From assembly GCA_945643635.1 (NCBI GenBank), contig CALZFC010000272.1, positions 971,501 to 1,035,500 of the forward strand: 64,000 bases of DNA, read 5' to 3'. This document shows positions 1 through 11,468 of this stretch, piece by piece. The notes under the pieces were generated by a model. It had not been told where the DNA came from. It made no database searches and saw nothing but the letters and a program-made list of their open reading frames with translations. Within the stretch, counting starts at the first letter, position 1; each line of letters begins with the position of its first letter. Position numbers and translations under genes: made by a program. This DNA comes from Allodiplogaster sudhausi (Eukaryota > Nematoda > Chromadorea > Rhabditida > Diplogasteridae).

Positions 1-127
1 GTAAATCTGTCGGTGTCGTGGACTACAAGGTTGATTCTCGTAGTTTTTTCCGATAGTTTTTTTTACATATTCAGATGGGAATATTTACATTTTAAAAAGA
101 CGGTGTGATAATTTAAATTATTTATAG

Positions 128-683
128 GGGGCTAGAATTTATGCTTCTTCTGTTGACTCTGATGGTGCAAGAGTACCGGTCGGCAGAAGACAAAGCCAAG
201 ACTGAAACACTCACAGGAGCTCTCAACAAAGCCTATGAAATGTCGTTAAAGCGGCATCACGGTTTCGTATCGAAGAATCTCTTTAAGGTATGTTTTAGAG
301 TTTTTTTTTTTAAATAATTTTTTTTAAAGTTATATTTTTCAAATTCCGTGATAACAGCTCAGTAAGCTTTTGTGGGAGTTACAGCTTGAAGCACGCTTTC
401 ATTTGATTTTAAGTGAATGCACACGTGTTTCTCAGAAAGTTAGAACTCTGGATGAAAGAAGTAAACTCTTTGAAACCGTTCGAAAACAAATTGTCATTTC
501 AAGGTGGTAATTCATGCGGCGCCTTATCGAAGGACGATTCTGAAGGCGGTGGCGGAAGGCAGGGATGGAATGGATGATGTCTGCATTGGGCACATCGAGG
601 CCCACCTTAACAACTTTCGGAAGAATGTCTCCTGCCTGGTTGACTTCTACGTCGCCAGGGGATTGGAGACCAAGAATTCTTAG
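128..683 (+). CDS. Glycolipid transfer protein (GLTP) family, 3' part
   Basis: Two exons (128-287 and 504-683) join in phase and give the C-terminal part of a GLTP-fold protein, which moves glycosphingolipids between membranes in the cytosol. The exon opens in frame with GLEFM after a TAG acceptor, matching the family's W-L-x-R-G-L-x-F helix. It continues with NKAYEMSLKRHHGF, the counterpart of the AYE-(M/x)-L-(K/x)-x-YH-x-W segment, although the usual Tyr-His is His-His and the Trp is Phe. After the intron comes HAAPY, the hallmark small-residue/APY motif, then a C-terminal helix ending LETKNS before a TAG stop. The N-terminal half lies upstream of the window; bases 1-127 look like intron (T-rich, ending TTTATAG). 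The family assignment is firm; the His-for-Tyr and Phe-for-Trp changes could affect glycolipid headgroup binding, which is inference. Confidence 0.8.
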
Positions 684-1252
684 CATTCTTTCCTATTATA
701 TTTCTATGTTGTTTGGGGCTTCTTTTTTAATAGACGTTGTGTTATACCTATAGCTAGGAGAGATATATTAACGAAAGTGAAGGTATATAGATAAATTTAA
801 TTGCAATATGGCTGCTTGAAGTTCTAATTTTTTGCTAAGATTTTTTTCCTTCTGCCACATATAAATTTATTGTATGCTTACTACTCAAATTCCTCTAGTC
901 GTTCTTGTGCCATAATGGCAAAAGTAAAATAGCTGCGAAATCATTTTCGGATGTGAGTTAAATCTCGAGAGTTTTGTAAGGATCTCTGTTTATGGCTGTT
1001 GCATTGGTTTTCTGCACTCGGTTAAACATTTCTCCCACTCCCCATATCACCCGCTTTGTGATTTTGCTATCTGTTCCATCTGATTCATCTGAATTGCCTT
1101 CTGGTTGAAAAAGAAATAAAATGATTATTGATTGTGTAAAGGCACTATGCAATATATTTCGTTTATAACCGTATATGGACGAGAGAATATATCTATCAGG
1201 CCAGGAGTAGGGGAAAATGTAAGAAGGCGCGGAAGATTGACAGAAGTGAGGC
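684..1252. other. Intergenic, AT-rich
   Basis: I see no coding exon here with both a conserved frame and splice signals. The stretch separates two plus-strand genes and should hold the GLTP 3' UTR and the promoter of the small downstream gene. Confidence 0.5.
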
Positions 1253-1526
1253 ATGATTGACCGGTTCGTGAGGATGTTCTTGAACAATCCGAAGATCATC
1301 CAAGAGGTGAGGTTGTTCATTTCTTGCTGATGTTTGCTACAGTTCTGGTGGTACTTCTTACCTCTTTAAGATGGCAGACTCTTATCCAATCCGTTCTCTT
1401 GCTCGCTTCCTCATCCGCTCGTACAAGACTGTGGAATACTCTGCACGGAATAATTCGGTGGGTCGGCTGGCCTCTCGCTTCTCCTCGAGATGGACGGAGG
1501 AGTACCACAAGGCACTCAAGAAGTAG
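1253..1526 (+). CDS. Small NCBP2AS2-like protein (69 aa)
   Basis: Exon 1 (1253-1306, 18 codons, MIDRFVRMFLNNPKIIQE) and exon 2 (1371-1526, starting MADSYPIRSLARFLIRSYK and ending in TAG) are joined by a 64-bp intron with a GTGAGG donor and a CTTTAAG acceptor, phase 0. The pattern of a short hydrophobic helix with NNP, followed by an (E/K)-M-(A/S)-(D/E)-S-(Y/R)-P-(I/M)-R core and a basic C-terminus, matches the small conserved animal family typified by human NCBP2AS2. Its molecular role is poorly understood. The start was chosen because it is the only ATG that gives the conserved helix. A downstream acceptor choice (TTTAAG) rather than the upstream CTACAG keeps the frame open; the upstream one runs into a stop or shifts frame. 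Confidence 0.65.
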
Positions 1527-1654
1527 GATTATCTACATATCACTGTTCTTACATGTAGTTTTTCCCACTCATCTCCATTTTATTCATGCATTAGTCAATA
1601 TCGATAAATAAGAATGATACTAGGGTAAGAGAAGACTGCGATCCCACATAGGCT

Positions 1655-1908
1655 GTCTTTATGGCTGGAGATGTACTTTGTTTCTCCGCTTTCTTGAATG
1701 CCACCCTAGGTGTCAAATATAAACAGAGAGATCTGGTACTCAGTTACAAATGCACTTCCTATTCTAGCTGCCAAGTTACGCGTCTTTATGGCTGGAGATG
1801 TACTTTGTTTCTCCGCTTTCTTGAATGCCACCCTAGGTGTCAAATATAAACAGAGAGATCTGGTACTCAGTTACAAATGCACTTCCTATTCTAGCTGCCA
1901 AGTTACGC
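1655..1908. repeat. 127-bp tandem duplication (2 copies)
   Basis: Copy 1 (1655-1781) and copy 2 (1782-1908) begin GTCTTTATGGCTGGAG and appear identical along their length. The period of 127 is not a multiple of 3. Open frames through it are interrupted and there is no recognisable protein, so I treat it as a recent non-coding duplication. Confidence 0.85.
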
Positions 1909-2778
1909 ATTCTGAGACCCCGAGGAATGGCTTAGTTCTGCCCTGAGAAGAAAGTAATGGCAGATTGTTGGTTGAAGGGGATACGAATTGCACACTCTCT
2001 CCATTTATCGAGAGGGGTACTGTAGAACTTGTTCATCCAATCACGGTTGTCTGTAGAGTGACTCATAATCAATGGGAGAAATAGCAATTCTTTATACTTT
2101 TTATCAGTTGTATAACCGCAACGTTATGACAGCATTCGATTGTGCAGCTCACCAATAGTGGGAAAGAGCCACAATACAAAGGAACAAGCAACTCTCATGG
2201 CACCTAATGTTCTGCCCAATTTGGGTGCAATTATTGTAATGTCGTGGACAATGAACAAGAGCAAAAGTAGTCCTCTTCTCAAACATGGTTACTGTAACAA
2301 CTTGATGTGATTGTATTCTTAGAGAGTCGAGATTAATAGAAGCGAGGGAAATGCCAGTTGCAATGAACTCGTTAAAGCCGATGTCGTGGTGCAAAGCGTG
2401 AAGAAGGATGATAATTTACCATTAGAATGGAGAGAAACCAGTGCTCGTGACAAGAAGGGAAAGGGATCTACTCTCTAGCACCAGTATTCTTTGTTTAGTT
2501 TTTGTGGGATAGTGCCTTAATGGTAAGGAAGGTGAGATTAAGAGAGGCAGAAATCATTCGTGGGAAAGGACGGCAAGTAGAAGAGATGGCCACTCCCGCG
2601 TAATTCATTGCTTTGGGTAATTAATACTCATCAACAAAATGCGAGAATAAGCATAATATTTACAGAAAAGGTAAAAGTATGTTGAAAGAAGGTAAAGAAA
2701 ACCGGCAAGACATTTCATAGCTGGGGAGAAGTGCGAAGACAATCTGAGTAGATAACCAACTCCAGCCATCTTTGGCTC
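1909..2778. other. Unassigned stretch with weak minus-strand coding potential
   Basis: Minus-strand open segments lie at about 2395-2149, 2640-2500 and 2030-1915, but no conserved domain, start codon or consistent splice chain could be recognised. They could be exons of an unrecognised minus-strand gene or chance frames. Nothing else is evident. Confidence 0.25.
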
Positions 2779-2903
2779 TTAGTCACACTCCATCTCTTCA
2801 TCTTCATGGATTCCATTGATGGGAGGAGGAACGAAGTCACCTGGGAACTCGCTGCTCTGACCGGGAATCTTCAATATTATGAGTAGTTGCTATTTGCGTT
2901 ATA

Positions 2904-2950
<47 letters not shown>

Positions 2951-3012
2951 ACACTATCTGGCTCCGTCTCGTCCTCTCTAACTGGCTTTCTTACTCCCAC
3001 CCTCTCTGTATT

Positions 3013-3070
<58 letters not shown>

Positions 3071-3132
3071 ACACTATCTGGCTCCGTCTCGTCCTCTCTA
3101 ACTGGCTTTCTTACTCCTACCCTCTCTGTATT

Positions 3133-3174
<42 letters not shown>

Positions 3175-3234
3175 ACACTATCTGGCTCCGTCTCGTCCTC
3201 TCTAACTGGCTTTCTTACTCCCACCCTCTCTGTA

Positions 3235-3279
<45 letters not shown>

Positions 3280-4863
3280 CCCTTTCTCTCTCGCCCTCTC
3301 TTGACCGTATAGACATCTCCGCAGCTCGCTTCGTCGAAGGAGGAAGAAGCAGCAGGCTGGAGAAGAAGAGAGTCCTCGCCAGACTCGGTGGAAGCGAAGG
3401 AAGTGCGTAGTGCGGATGCCTCGGAAGAGGAATCTCGGAAGGGGGTGGCACGGGCAGTGGGGGGCAGCGAGGAGGGCGCAGCTGACAGGGCACCTCTGTA
3501 AGGAGGGAGCTGCTTATCTTCAGCTCTTTTATTTTCCTTTTTATTTCAACTAAATAATCAAAAAAGAAACACGTAGCAACATATTGGAAATAAAACTAAA
3601 ATTTTTCTGTTGCCACTCTCTTTTTCTTCTCATTCTCTTTCTCTATGTTCCTTTGTTTTCTCTCTCACCCCCTATTTCTTCTTCTCTTTATTTCTCTTCT
3701 CTCTCTCTTTCTCTCTCTCTCTGCTTCTTCTCTGTTTCACTCTCTTCTTCCTCTTGTTCTCTTTCTTTCCTTGTCTTCTATATCTCTCTCAGACTTACCC
3801 TTTATAGCAAGAAGAAGAAAGTGAGTTGGATCGTTTTCGTCTGCTGGTTGTCGTGTGATGGGGCAGAATTCTGGAGCTGCGTCTGGAGACTCCGCCAGAA
3901 CGGCTCATTTGCTAAATAGGGATCGTGACACTCCATCAAGAGAAGGAAAGAATGAGAGAGGAGGAAAAGGAGAGAGAGAGAGAGAGGAGAGAGAGGAGGA
4001 GGAGAGAGAGAGGGAGAGAGTGAGAGAGAGAGATACCTGTTGTCTGAGTACAATGTGATCGAGGGAGGTAGATGTGGCTAGAAGAGCGGCAGCAGTGGAA
4101 GAGGCGGCAGAAGAGGGAGAGACTGCCGCCCCTCCCACGGTCTCCACCGAGGATGAGCAGGTTCGGGTGGAGACGGAAGAAGAGGCGCAGCCAGTGGACG
4201 AGCACGGCGACGGTGACGCCGCGTCCGGCTACAACATTTCATTCTCTCTTTTTATTTCTGGTTTTAATTGTTAAATATGAAATTCATTTAAACAAGATAT
4301 TTATGTACATACAGTCCCGCCCAAGATTTCAGGTACATAGATTAATTAGATTAATTAGATTAACCTAAATAATCTCAATTGATTTTTCAGCGCTAAGGAG
4401 GCATTTCAATAGTGTTTTCAGGTCAAACTAGAGTAATTCGACGCTGCTAAATACGTTGGTAATGTTATTTTCTTAAAACAAGTTGAAACTAACGAGAAAA
4501 TTGATATTTTAAGCAGAAACCCGTTTGAAAATGGAGCGCAATGTGCTGCATTATATGCGCAATGCGCTCCATGTTTAAGCGGGGTTTCGGGCTAAAATAT
4601 CAATTTTCTCGTTAGTTTCAACTTGTTTTAAGAAAATAACATTACCAACGTATTTAGAAGCATCGAATTAGTCTAGATTGACCTGAAAACACTATTGTAA
4701 TGCCTCCTGAGCGCTGAAAAATCAATTGAGATTATTTAGATTAATCTAATTAATCTAATTAATCTATGTACCTGAAATGTTGGGCGGGACTGTATGTGCA
4801 GGTAATAAAAATGCCTAATTGTAAAGTTGTGAAAAAGTATCGAACAAGTGTTTGTATCTATGT

Positions 4864-4919
<56 letters not shown>

Positions 4920-5150
4920 AATGGGATTGGGGGAAGGAGTGCCTGGCAGAGATCGAGAGCGGCGAGAGTAGCCCTGCCTGCGAGTTGTTCTCCGTCACCC
5001 AGCTCCGGCCTGAGCAGAACATCCTCGACAGCCCTCTTCATATCTGCCAGCTGCATCATACTGTAGCCCGGCCGCTGTCTCCGCCCGCCGGCCAATGGCT
5101 CGAGTATCAATGACCGCCAGTTCCTTATTTTCTCTCTGCAGCACCTCTTC
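2779..5150 (-). CDS. Tentative Ser-rich hypothetical protein, exon chain unresolved
   Basis: I do not recognise this gene. Several minus-strand segments have the low-complexity but coding-like composition of a disordered protein and can be chained. One is at about 5150-4990 (EEVLQRENKELAVIDTRAIG, coiled-coil-like). Another is at about 4235-4040 (SSAASSTAAALLATSTSLD, donor CAACAG/GTATCT). A third is at about 3917-3806, starting MSRSGGVSRRSSRIL after a TTTAG acceptor and ending at a strong GTAAGT donor. A fourth is at about 3495-3310 (DSSSEASALRTSFAST). The last exon is at about 2870-2779 (EFPGDFVPPPINGIHEDEE, ending MECD-stop). A 481-bp inverted-repeat element and long (CT)n arrays sit in the putative introns. 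The joins around 4235 and 3310 are not proven. It could be two genes or partly non-coding. Confidence 0.3.
2910..3290. repeat. (CT)n-linked tandem repeat, three copies
   Basis: A ~77-bp core that begins TGTCTTTCTCTCACACTATC and runs to TCTCTGTATTCC occurs three times (about 2940-3016, 3060-3136 and 3164-3238), separated by pure CT runs of changing length and poly-C tracts. It is a composite mini/microsatellite. Confidence 0.85.
4312..4792. mobile_element. Tc1/mariner-type MITE (near-palindrome) with TA target sites
   Basis: The ends are CAGTCCCGCCCAA and its reverse complement TTGGGCGGGACTG, flanked on both sides by TA (4310-4311 and 4793-4794). The two halves remain complementary for most of the element, including repeated ATTAATTAGATTA blocks and the TTGAAACTAACGAGAAAA segment, around a central loop near 4520-4575. 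There is no transposase frame. The CAGT-start ends and TA duplication point to mobilisation by a Tc1/mariner family transposase. Confidence 0.85.
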
Positions 5151-5609
5151 TGATAATTAAAACATTCTACTTCGCGAATATTTCAAGCATTTCTATCAAC
5201 CATCACAGCACTTGCATGTATGCGAAAAAAAAAATTCCTCTCTTAATTTCTCTCTCCCTCCCGCTCTCCCTCTCTCCCTCTCTCTTGCTCTCTCTCTTTC
5301 TCCCTCCCTCCCGCTCTGCCTCCCTCTCTCTCTCTCGCCCTATGTACTATATTATTATTTCCAAGGTTCCAGCAACTAAAACGGGGAAAATCTGCCTGTG
5401 CCAGGTGTGGAATATTAATAACACAGAAAGAGATGCATTGGCAAGAGGTAATCTAAATCTTCATCAGCATGCAGTTGTGGTCTTTCCCCGCCCAGAGACT
5501 TCCTCTCAAGAGATTCGCAGAAGAAAGAATCACACTCTAATCAGCCACTTGTGGATAATGAAGATGGCGGAGACACAAGAGGAAAACTTGTTTATCAAGA
5601 ATATTTTTC

Positions 5610-5683
<74 letters not shown>

Positions 5684-5949
5684 GGCAGAGAAAGAGACAC
5701 CTAGAAAAAGGAATGCAAAAGATGTCGAATTAGTCTACGGTGACATGAGTGAAAACAAGAAAATGAAAGTGGGAAATCTCTGCTTGCGACAAGTTCTATG
5801 GGCAAGACCATGGCGGGGTCCCACGAGTGGCAGGTGAAGACTGCTTACCAGGCAACCGAGTAAGAAATTGCTAGAGGAGAAAGAGGAATCTTTGGATTAG
5901 ATGCTCTGCCGCCATCTCCCTCTGCCTTCCCCTTTCGGTCCCATTCTCA

Positions 5950-5996
<47 letters not shown>

Positions 5997-6027
5997 CCTC
6001 CCTCTCTCACTCTCTCTATTTCTATCC

Positions 6028-6073
<46 letters not shown>

Positions 6074-6793
6074 GCCCCCTCTCTCTATCTTTCTATCTCT
6101 CGCTCTTTCTATCACTGCCTTCCAAAGCTTCCATTCCGAATGGCGCTTTTCCATTCGATGTGCTTGACTGCTCGAACAATTTCACAACCCGCATATTGGG
6201 CGAACAGCGGAAGATGCCTCAGGCACATGAAACTCCCGATGTCCGTCTCTCTCTCTCTCTCTCCTTCTCTCTCTCTCTCTTTCCATCTCTCTTTTTCTAT
6301 CTCTCTTTTTCTCTCTCTCTCTATCTCTCTTCCTTTCTCTCTCTCTCCCTCTTTCTCTCCTTCTCTCTCTCTCTCTTTCTCTCTTCCTCGTGAAACGGTT
6401 ATTCCTCTCGGTAGCTCGCTCTCCCATATAGTCTCTCTTCCTTTTCCTTCTTAGTTATAAAAGGTCCCAACCACCTTGCATTCGTTAACTTTTCTCCGTT
6501 GCGTAGTAGTATTAGTGTGTAGCTGATCATGCTAATATATTAGTGTCTCATTTCGTGAAATATCACGAATATTTTTTCTGTGTGCGGATTGGAATTTCGA
6601 TGGCATAATTCTATTCATTATTAATCTTTAAAAATCGCTATAGAAATAGATTTCTGGCATTTTGAGATGAGGACGGATGGGGAAGAGTGAGAAGCTAAGA
6701 GGATGACGAGGACTACACACAAAATGACGTCTGCTCTAGTGGTGCTAAAATGTGTGCCAGAGCGAATCAAGGGAGAGAGATAGCATGAATATA

Positions 6794-6971
6794 TGACGGT
6801 GCAAACTAAAAAAAAGCGGTCGCTTTTGCGTTTTCGACCCGTTATGCACATTTGCGCACAAAGGTACGCGTACTTTTTGACCGATTTGGCATATTCGTGT
6901 GGAATATTCCAAAACAGTGTGAATAACGGGTCGAAAACGCCAAAACTACCTTTTTTTAGTTTGCACCGTCA
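6794..6971. mobile_element. 178-bp MITE with TA-type flanks
   Basis: The terminal inverted repeats are TGACGGTGCAAACTAAAAAA and its reverse complement at the other end, flanked by ATAT on both sides, consistent with a TA duplication. An inner pair (GCGTTTTCGACCCGTTAT against ATAACGGGTCGAAAACGC) extends the pairing. There is no coding capacity. Confidence 0.8.
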
Positions 6972-7599
6972 TATATGTACATATGTATGTATGTATGTAT
7001 ATGTCCATGTACAGGCATAGCTTGCGAAGAACGAGTAAGAGAAGGAGACAGGAGAGCGGGGTAGTACGACAGAAAGAAAAACGAACGAGAGAAAGACAAG
7101 AAAATCAGGGAATGGAAACAAATAAATAAAAAATAACAAAGTGGTTGGAAAGGCATTCAGAGAAAGGGAAAAGCACACGCAGGATATTGGAAAATGTGAG
7201 GAGAAAATAGGGAAAGGGAGGTCAGAAGGACCACACACCCGATGAGAGGCACCGTGGGAGGAGAGAGACGGGTGAGGAGAGGCAACGAGCAAGTAGGAGA
7301 GAAGCAGAGAGAATCAGGGTAAGCGAAGAGATTGTGAAAGAGAGTGAAAGAGGCAGTGAGAACGACAGAGAGACGGAGAAAGAGAGAAAGAAGGAGAGGG
7401 AGTGAGAGATCACGTGTCAGGTGGGAATTGAAAGAAAACAAAATTGAGTTGAGGAGTGGTGAAAGGATGAAAGAAGGAGAGAAGTTGATTAAAGTAACTG
7501 AAGAGGATGAACAAGCAGACAGAGATAACTGAATAGCTAAAAAAAATAATTGAGAAAGGAAAGAAAGACATAGGGGAGAGAGAAAAGAGAGGAAACAGG

Positions 7600-7630
<31 letters not shown>

Positions 7631-8502
7631 AAGATAATAACAACGTCGGAACATCAGGAAAGGCTCTGTATCTTCTACTGAAAGAGAAGATGCACGATGC
7701 GAAGACTCTAATGATGCGATTGGATAGATTGAGCAGAGTCAACCATCAGATGCGCTGCTCATCTTAGATGGCAGATTCTAACTCAAGCAGTCATTATGAA
7801 GGAATGCCTGAGTTATAAATGTCTACAGAAGAAGAGAAAAATGTTGCTGAAAAACATAACATTTTTGCCTTGTCTATGGACAAATTAAAAATGATGTGAG
7901 AGTATAGTGCGATTCTAACAGGGATGCCTCTTTCCATAAACAAGCCAATCCTGAACCAATCGTAAGCAGCACAAATACCCTCCCCGACCCATCAAATGTG
8001 CAAGTATACTTGTAAGAAAAAAGAAAAAAGTAAAAAACTGCCTATTTTGTATATTTGCAAAGTTAAGCGTGAGAATTGATGACTGTGCAAGAGAAGGGAG
8101 GTGCCTTTGTATGTACAGCGATCTCATTTCTTGCTCATTCACCGGAAACTATCAAATCGGCAATTATGGAATGGGAATAATGACTTGAATTCCATCTACC
8201 ACAAATGACTGCGGGGAAGACTAAGAAAGGCGTGAACGGCACTCCCTCTTCAGTAAGGCGGAGGTGAGAAAGAGAGAGAGAGGACAACGAGAAAAGACAG
8301 GCAAGGAGCAAACAAGTAGGAGTAAATATCCAAACGTACTCATTTTACTGCAAGTCAGAATATTTGATATATTTTCAGCGCCACCAATAAAATTTGTATG
8401 AAGAAAGAAAACCAAAGAAATAGCCGGCCAGAAACGAACAGAATTCGCAGTTGTCGGGAGGGATTTAAAGGGTAGTGCTGCTTGATTCCAGCCGAGGACT
8501 GA

Positions 8503-8555
8503 GTGGGACAGAAAAAGGGCGAGAGATGGCATCTGACAGAAAGAGACAGAGAGAA

Positions 8556-8608
<53 letters not shown>

Positions 8609-8675
8609 AGGAGAGAATGAGACAGAGAAAGGACGAGAGATAACATCAGAGAGGAAGAGACAGAGACAGACAGAT

Positions 8676-8728
<53 letters not shown>

Positions 8729-8944
8729 GGACTAAAGGAGTGTGTGAGACAGAGAAAGGACGAGAGATGGTATCTGACATACAGAGACAGAGGAGAGGGA
8801 GAGACAGACAGAGAGACCGAGAGGAGAGAGAGACCGAGAGGAGAGAGAGAGGGAGAGAGAGAGAGAGACACCCACACAGAGAGACGGAGACAGAGACAGA
8901 AAGAGACAGATAGAGAGACAGAGAGACACTGAGAGAGAGAGACA

Positions 8945-8991
<47 letters not shown>

Positions 8992-8995
8992 TATG
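8503..8995. repeat. GA-rich minisatellite with ~50-nt core in three copies
   Basis: Variants of a core reading GACAGAGAAAGGACGAGAGA then a (T/A)-rich ATCTGACA-like segment start near 8503, 8622 and 8750 and are linked by pure GA runs. This resembles the CT-linked repeat at 2910-3290 in design but has a different core. Confidence 0.7.
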
Positions 8996-9990
8996 CACTT
9001 TGCAAAAAGTGAAAGGTATACAAGATACAAGAGATAACGAGAGAGTGAGAAGGTGAGACAAAAGCAGAGGAATAGAGAGGGCGAAGTGAGAGAAAGAGGG
9101 CGGGAGATTAAAAGAGCGTGAGTGAGAAGAGCGACATGGGAGGAACGAGGAGTGAAGAGGCACGCCTGAAACTCAATCGATGAGGTTGCCAGCCTCGGGC
9201 TCTCTTCCATTGATCGGCTTGAAGCAACGAAAACCAATTATCTCTCTCTCTCTCTCTCTCTCTTTCAATCTCTTCTCCCCTTCCCTTTCATTCCCTGTTT
9301 GGATGTTTTCTGTCCCCAGCTCTTTATCTTCCGAAAAGACTGCATCCGCTTAACTTGCGCTCTTTTCCTTTGCTATGTACTCATACTACATGTACTCCGA
9401 AGCAATTGTATATCACAGGAAGAATAGAACGGGGCAAAGAATAAAGTCCATATTGTCAGGAACAAAAAGAGATGCCGAGACTCCGCCCGCGAATGCGGGA
9501 GAAGACTGCAACAGCTGAGATGATTAGATTGAGGCTGGCACCATGCCTGTACTACTGATTGTCAACTCCATTTCTCTTTCTCCTCTCTCTTTCTCTCTCT
9601 CTCTCTCTCTCTTTTCTGTTCTTACTCTGAAAATACCGAGTGCACTCATCCTTCATCTGGAGACTTCTCCCACTCCTACGAAGAAGTGAGAAAGCAACAA
9701 TTTTAACAACAAAGAAACAGCAATAACAGTCTGGAAAGCCTTTCTGTCTCCCATGACAGAAATGACGAATGATCGTGTGAGTGCTTTCCAGAATGCACAC
9801 CCTCGGTCTGGCAGGAAAAGGGGGGACAACAACGACAGCAGTCAAGAGAACCAACAACGCAATCTCCTCAGCATTAAATCCCGTTTCCTAACAATTAGAG
9901 TCTCATGTAGTAACAATCGCCATTGGCGTTTTGCAGCTCCAATTCAGTGACTTTACCATCCTGCAATTTTTTTAGTTAATTTTTTTTTAG

Positions 9991-11421
9991 TTATATCATT
10001 ATTGATGAATAAAACGTAACCTCTTTCTGAATCGTCGTTCTCCATTCATACCAGACACCACCAGAATCCGCCTTCCTGGCCACATAAAAGCGTACCTTAA
10101 GCAATCATAAATACCTTCGTAGAAAAGGGGAAAGATGGAAACGAAAAGTATAGAAAACCTTATCGCCCTCGTGAACACGAAGAAGTCTGCGAAGAGGAAT
10201 GACTGCTGGGAACCTTAAAATAGGTAGTTAGCATGCATGAATCTCTTCTCTCCAAGGAAAAAAAAAGATCTGAACCGGACTACTCACGCAATTTTTGAGG
10301 CCCGAAAATTTAAATTTTCTTTTGCATATCCACCCTATTTTCGAGGACCTTCATAGGTCTTACCCACCCACTTTTGTGTGATCCTCGGATCACCCCTTTT
10401 CCCCTGCTTCTATCTCTCCCTTTGCTAACCAGCTAAGCATGGATGGTGTATGTGTATCTGGATGAATGGATAACTCGATATCTCCGTAGAGTCTTACCGT
10501 GAAATAGCCTGCGAAGCCCATCACCTCAATCACGTAAGTCAAACTCAAAAAAAAGATCGAATCGTACATCAGCCGCTCTGTCAATGTCGAAAGCGACTTC
10601 CAATTCTCGTTCATTGCTCTTCTTCTGCCAGTTCGGATGGTCAAAGGAGAAGATAGCCTGGGGCGGAGCCAGGCTGCAGAATTGGTTCAAGAAGGCAACG
10701 TACAAGTGGTCCATGCAGGCTACGGCATTTCCATGTCTGAAGCAGCGTTCAGCACAAGGGAACACATCTCGCTGGAGGAAAGATATGGCAAGGATTGCTA
10801 ACAGATGTGTATGCCGCCAAGACCCGTCCGGCTGATTCTCAGTGGCAGCCCGGCCATTGCCAGCCACTCCTCTGTACCAGAAAGAGCGGCGGCCAGAAAC
10901 TATCGACTGGTAAAGAGCCAGAGAGCAGATCGGGGCTGCGAAGGACGTGTATGACTCAGGGATGCACACCGTACGGTCCTGGAGAGGGAGAGATAGATGA
11001 AGAGAAAGAGAAAGAAAGAGACAGAGACAGAAATACAGAATAAATTAACCTGTATTAACTAAGACTCTTCATGGTAATCACAATCTGAAAGCGTGCCAAA
11101 GGAAGAAATCTATCTCGATTAACCAAAATAAGACATACCTTCTTAAGAATTTCGGTGACTCCGTCGATGCATTCAGGAGAGAGTTCGTTATCCCCCCAAG
11201 ACCCAAGCAACTCGGAGACAATGATGTCAGGCATGGGGAGGGCAAGAATAGCAGCCTCTGAGGGAAGACTGCGCATGTCACACTCCACCAGCACGCAGCG
11301 ACCACCCCAGCTGAGACAGAGAGGAGCGAAATGGACAGAGGCAGAGAGAGAGAGAGAGATTGGGAGGGAAGGGGGAGAGATGGCGTGAGAGAGAGGGAGA
11401 CAGCGAGGGGGAGAGGTAGAG

Positions 11422-11468
<47 letters not shown>

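Larger units (their letters stand above)
5230..9620. repeat. Microsatellite-dominated region, no recognised gene
   Basis: The strand carries pure or near-pure CT tracts (about 5240-5340, 5952-6100, 6246-6390, 9241-9262, 9580-9611), an (AT)n-(GA)n compound tract (5617-5700) and long GA-rich runs (7020-7660, 8480-8995). All long open frames here are periodic translations of these tracts (Leu-Ser or Arg-Glu). A short non-repetitive island at 6120-6240 is open in several frames but has no conserved protein. Apart from the 6.8-kb element I see nothing else. Confidence 0.7.

Noticed and set aside
5897..9163. Long Leu/Ser and Arg/Glu open frames
   Set aside because: They are translations of CT/GA microsatellites and have no stop codons by composition alone.
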